From Bog-532 sp963824545 (GTDB lineage: Bacteria; Actinomycetota; Actinomycetes; Streptosporangiales; Streptosporangiaceae), in assembly GCA_963824545.1 (NCBI GenBank), contig CAWGPP010000011.1, positions 50,413 to 114,412 of the forward strand: a stretch of DNA of 64,000 bases, given 5' to 3'. This document shows positions 62,909 to 64,000 of the stretch, one piece after another. Within the stretch, counting starts at the first letter, position 1, and every line of letters starts with the position of its first letter. The notes beneath the pieces are model-generated. The model did no database searches, was not told the origin of the DNA, and saw only the letters and a list, made by a program, of their open reading frames with translations. The translations under genes were made by a program, and so were the position numbers.

Positions 62909-63360
62909 ATGGACGATGGCGGCCGGGAAGCGTTCGCGGCGGCAGATGTGCACTATCTGCCTCCGCCGGCGCGCGTGCGGCCGCCGTGATCGCCGCGGAT
63001 GCGGCGTGCTCCGCCGTGCTGGCGGAGCGGACGGTACTGGTTCGCCAGGTGCTGCCGTACCAGCCCGGCGAGTTCTACCTGCGGGAGCTGCCGCCGCTGC
63101 GGGCCGTGCTTGCCGGCGTGCCCGGGCTTGGCCTGCTGGTCATCGACGGCTATGTCGATCTTGATCCTGCTGGTCGTCCGGGCCTGGCAGCGCATGCGCA
63201 TGCCCCCTTTGGGTTCCGGTCATCGGCATGGCCAAGACCCGGTTCCGGACGGCCAGCCACGCGGTGGAGGTCCTACGCGGGAGTTCGGCCCGGCCGTTGT
63301 TCGTCACCGCGGCCGGGATGCCGCCGGCCCTGGCCGCCAGCCTGGTCGGACCTTCCACGT
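62909..63360 (+). pseudogene. nfi: Endonuclease V-like pseudogene (two frameshifts)
   Basis: ATG 62909 with AGGGTGGGG upstream reads EAFAAADVHYLPPPARV, containing the first catalytic Asp context. The reading then shifts at about 62978 to AAAVIAADAACSAVLAERTV and YQPGEFYLRELPPLRAVLAG, LGLLVIDGYVDLDPAGRPGL, and again at about 63215 to PVIGMAKTRFRTASHAVEVL and RGSSARPLFVTAAGMPP. This is the order of endonuclease V, which cuts next to deoxyinosine. Two separate frameshifts make sequencing error an unlikely sole cause. Confidence 0.65.
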
Positions 63361-63476
63361 CGAGCGGCCGGACCTCGATCGGCAACTCCTGGCGCCGTTC
63401 GATGGGCGCGAACTCGGCCCAGCCGGACGTGGACGATGCTGGCCCCGGGAGTAGCGCGCGCCAGTACCGTGGAGCA
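63361..63476. other. Spacer before the SRPBCC gene
   Basis: No supported gene. Confidence 0.3.
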
Positions 63477-63923
63477 ATGGCCCGCATCACCGGTCATGTC
63501 CGCATTGCTGCGCCGGTCGAGCAGGTATTCGACACGGTCGCTGACTCGCGCAACGAGCCTTCGTTCAACCCAGCCATGACCGGCGTCGAGTCGCTCACCC
63601 CGCCGCCGGTCGGGCTGGGCACGCGGTTCCGGGCGCGGATGGGCAGGGCAGGCCTGCAGATGCTGGTCGAGCTGACCGAGTTCGACCGGCCGCACCGGCT
63701 CGGCTCGCGCACGACCAGCTCGATGATGGAGACCTGCGGTGCGCTGACTTTCGCCGCTGACGGCGGCGGCACGGTGATGAGGCGGGACTGGCGGGTGCGG
63801 CCGAAGGGCTGGCTGCGGCTGCTCGGCCCGCTGTCCGGGCTCCTCGGCCGCCGCATGGAGCGCAGGATCTGGACGGGGCTGAAGAATCAGCTCGAGGGCC
63901 ATGGAAGGGCTCGCTCCGCCTGA
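63477..63923 (+). CDS. SRPBCC-superfamily (polyketide cyclase/dehydrase-like) protein
   Basis: 148 aa START-like helix-grip protein. ITGHVRIAAPVEQVFDTVAD, NPAMTGVESLTPPPVGLGTR and the closing amphipathic helix ERRIWTGLKNQLEGH match small-molecule-binding SRPBCC proteins. ATG 63477 follows GTGGAG. Ligand unknown. The last 77 bases of the window contain nothing I can call. Confidence 0.85.
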   Translation: MARITGHVRIAAPVEQVFDTVADSRNEPSFNPAMTGVESLTPPPVGLGTRFRARMGRAGLQMLVELTEFDRPHRLGSRTTSSMMETCGALTFAADGGGTVMRRDWRVRPKGWLRLLGPLSGLLGRRMERRIWTGLKNQLEGHGRARSA

Positions 63924-64000
63924 CCAAATGCCACCGTCCCCACGCCCACGATCGACGCCGCCGGCCTTGCACAGGCTGAGCAAAACGCACCACATGCGGC

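Overview
The window is a high-GC actinobacterial chromosome segment. The signs are extreme G/C third positions, frequent GTG starts, GGAGG-type ribosome sites, some apparently leaderless promoters, and actinobacterial families (DUF1707, DUF5709, GpgS, AfsR/SARP and LuxR regulators, NhaA-DsbA fusion). I infer a soil actinomycete with a large genome (Streptosporangiales/Catenulisporales-like), but the sequence alone does not fix the genus.

Layout. 1-5.9 kb: tail of an acyl-CoA synthetase, a PP2C phosphatase, 6-phosphogluconate dehydrogenase, a lectin-gene remnant, a PadR regulator with a frameshift, a DUF1707 membrane protein and an AlkB-like dioxygenase behind a LexA-like box. 5.9-8.1 kb: a lower-GC accessory patch of gene debris and a neprosin-family protein. 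8.1-14.8 kb: a compact Rho, an MreB homologue, a molbindin, a DUF5709 protein and NhaA-DsbA. 14.7-20.3 kb: an Lrp regulator facing hpd-hmgA (tyrosine/homogentisate catabolism), gpgS and ppk2. 20.4-26.4 kb: NAD kinase, a PfkB sugar kinase, a broken YihY protein, an LCM-type methyltransferase, and a divergent mtnA/class II aldolase pair. 26.5-37.4 kb: a purine-ureide catabolic region (xanthine dehydrogenase subunits, uricase, UraH, UraD, 8-oxoguanine-deaminase-like hydrolase, allantoinase, allantoicase, stand-alone AtzF C-domain protein). Together these convert purines to urate, allantoin and allantoate. A hicAB locus with a dead toxin lies inside this region.

37.4-48.7 kb: a STAS protein, a secreted protein, a second toxin-dead hicAB, a TMEM175-type channel, a TIR/beta-helix protein built from exact 138-bp repeats, a short GntR regulator with an operator and small ORFs that look like a decayed mobile element, and an MBL-fold hydrolase. 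48.9-64 kb: an interrupted DUF2254 gene, methyltransferase, TPR-LuxR regulator, frameshifted flavin monooxygenase, half an alpha/beta hydrolase, an IS21-type remnant, an AfsR-like regulator divergent from a FAD oxidoreductase, an ABM-like protein, a class III aminotransferase, an endonuclease V pseudogene and a SRPBCC protein.

The dominant theme is gene decay. At least four otherwise intact genes carry one-base frameshifts or a single in-frame stop, and about ten more loci are truncated remnants. Some single-base lesions may be assembly errors in GC-rich tracts; the multi-lesion and truncated loci are more likely true pseudogenes. No tRNA, rRNA or CRISPR was found.
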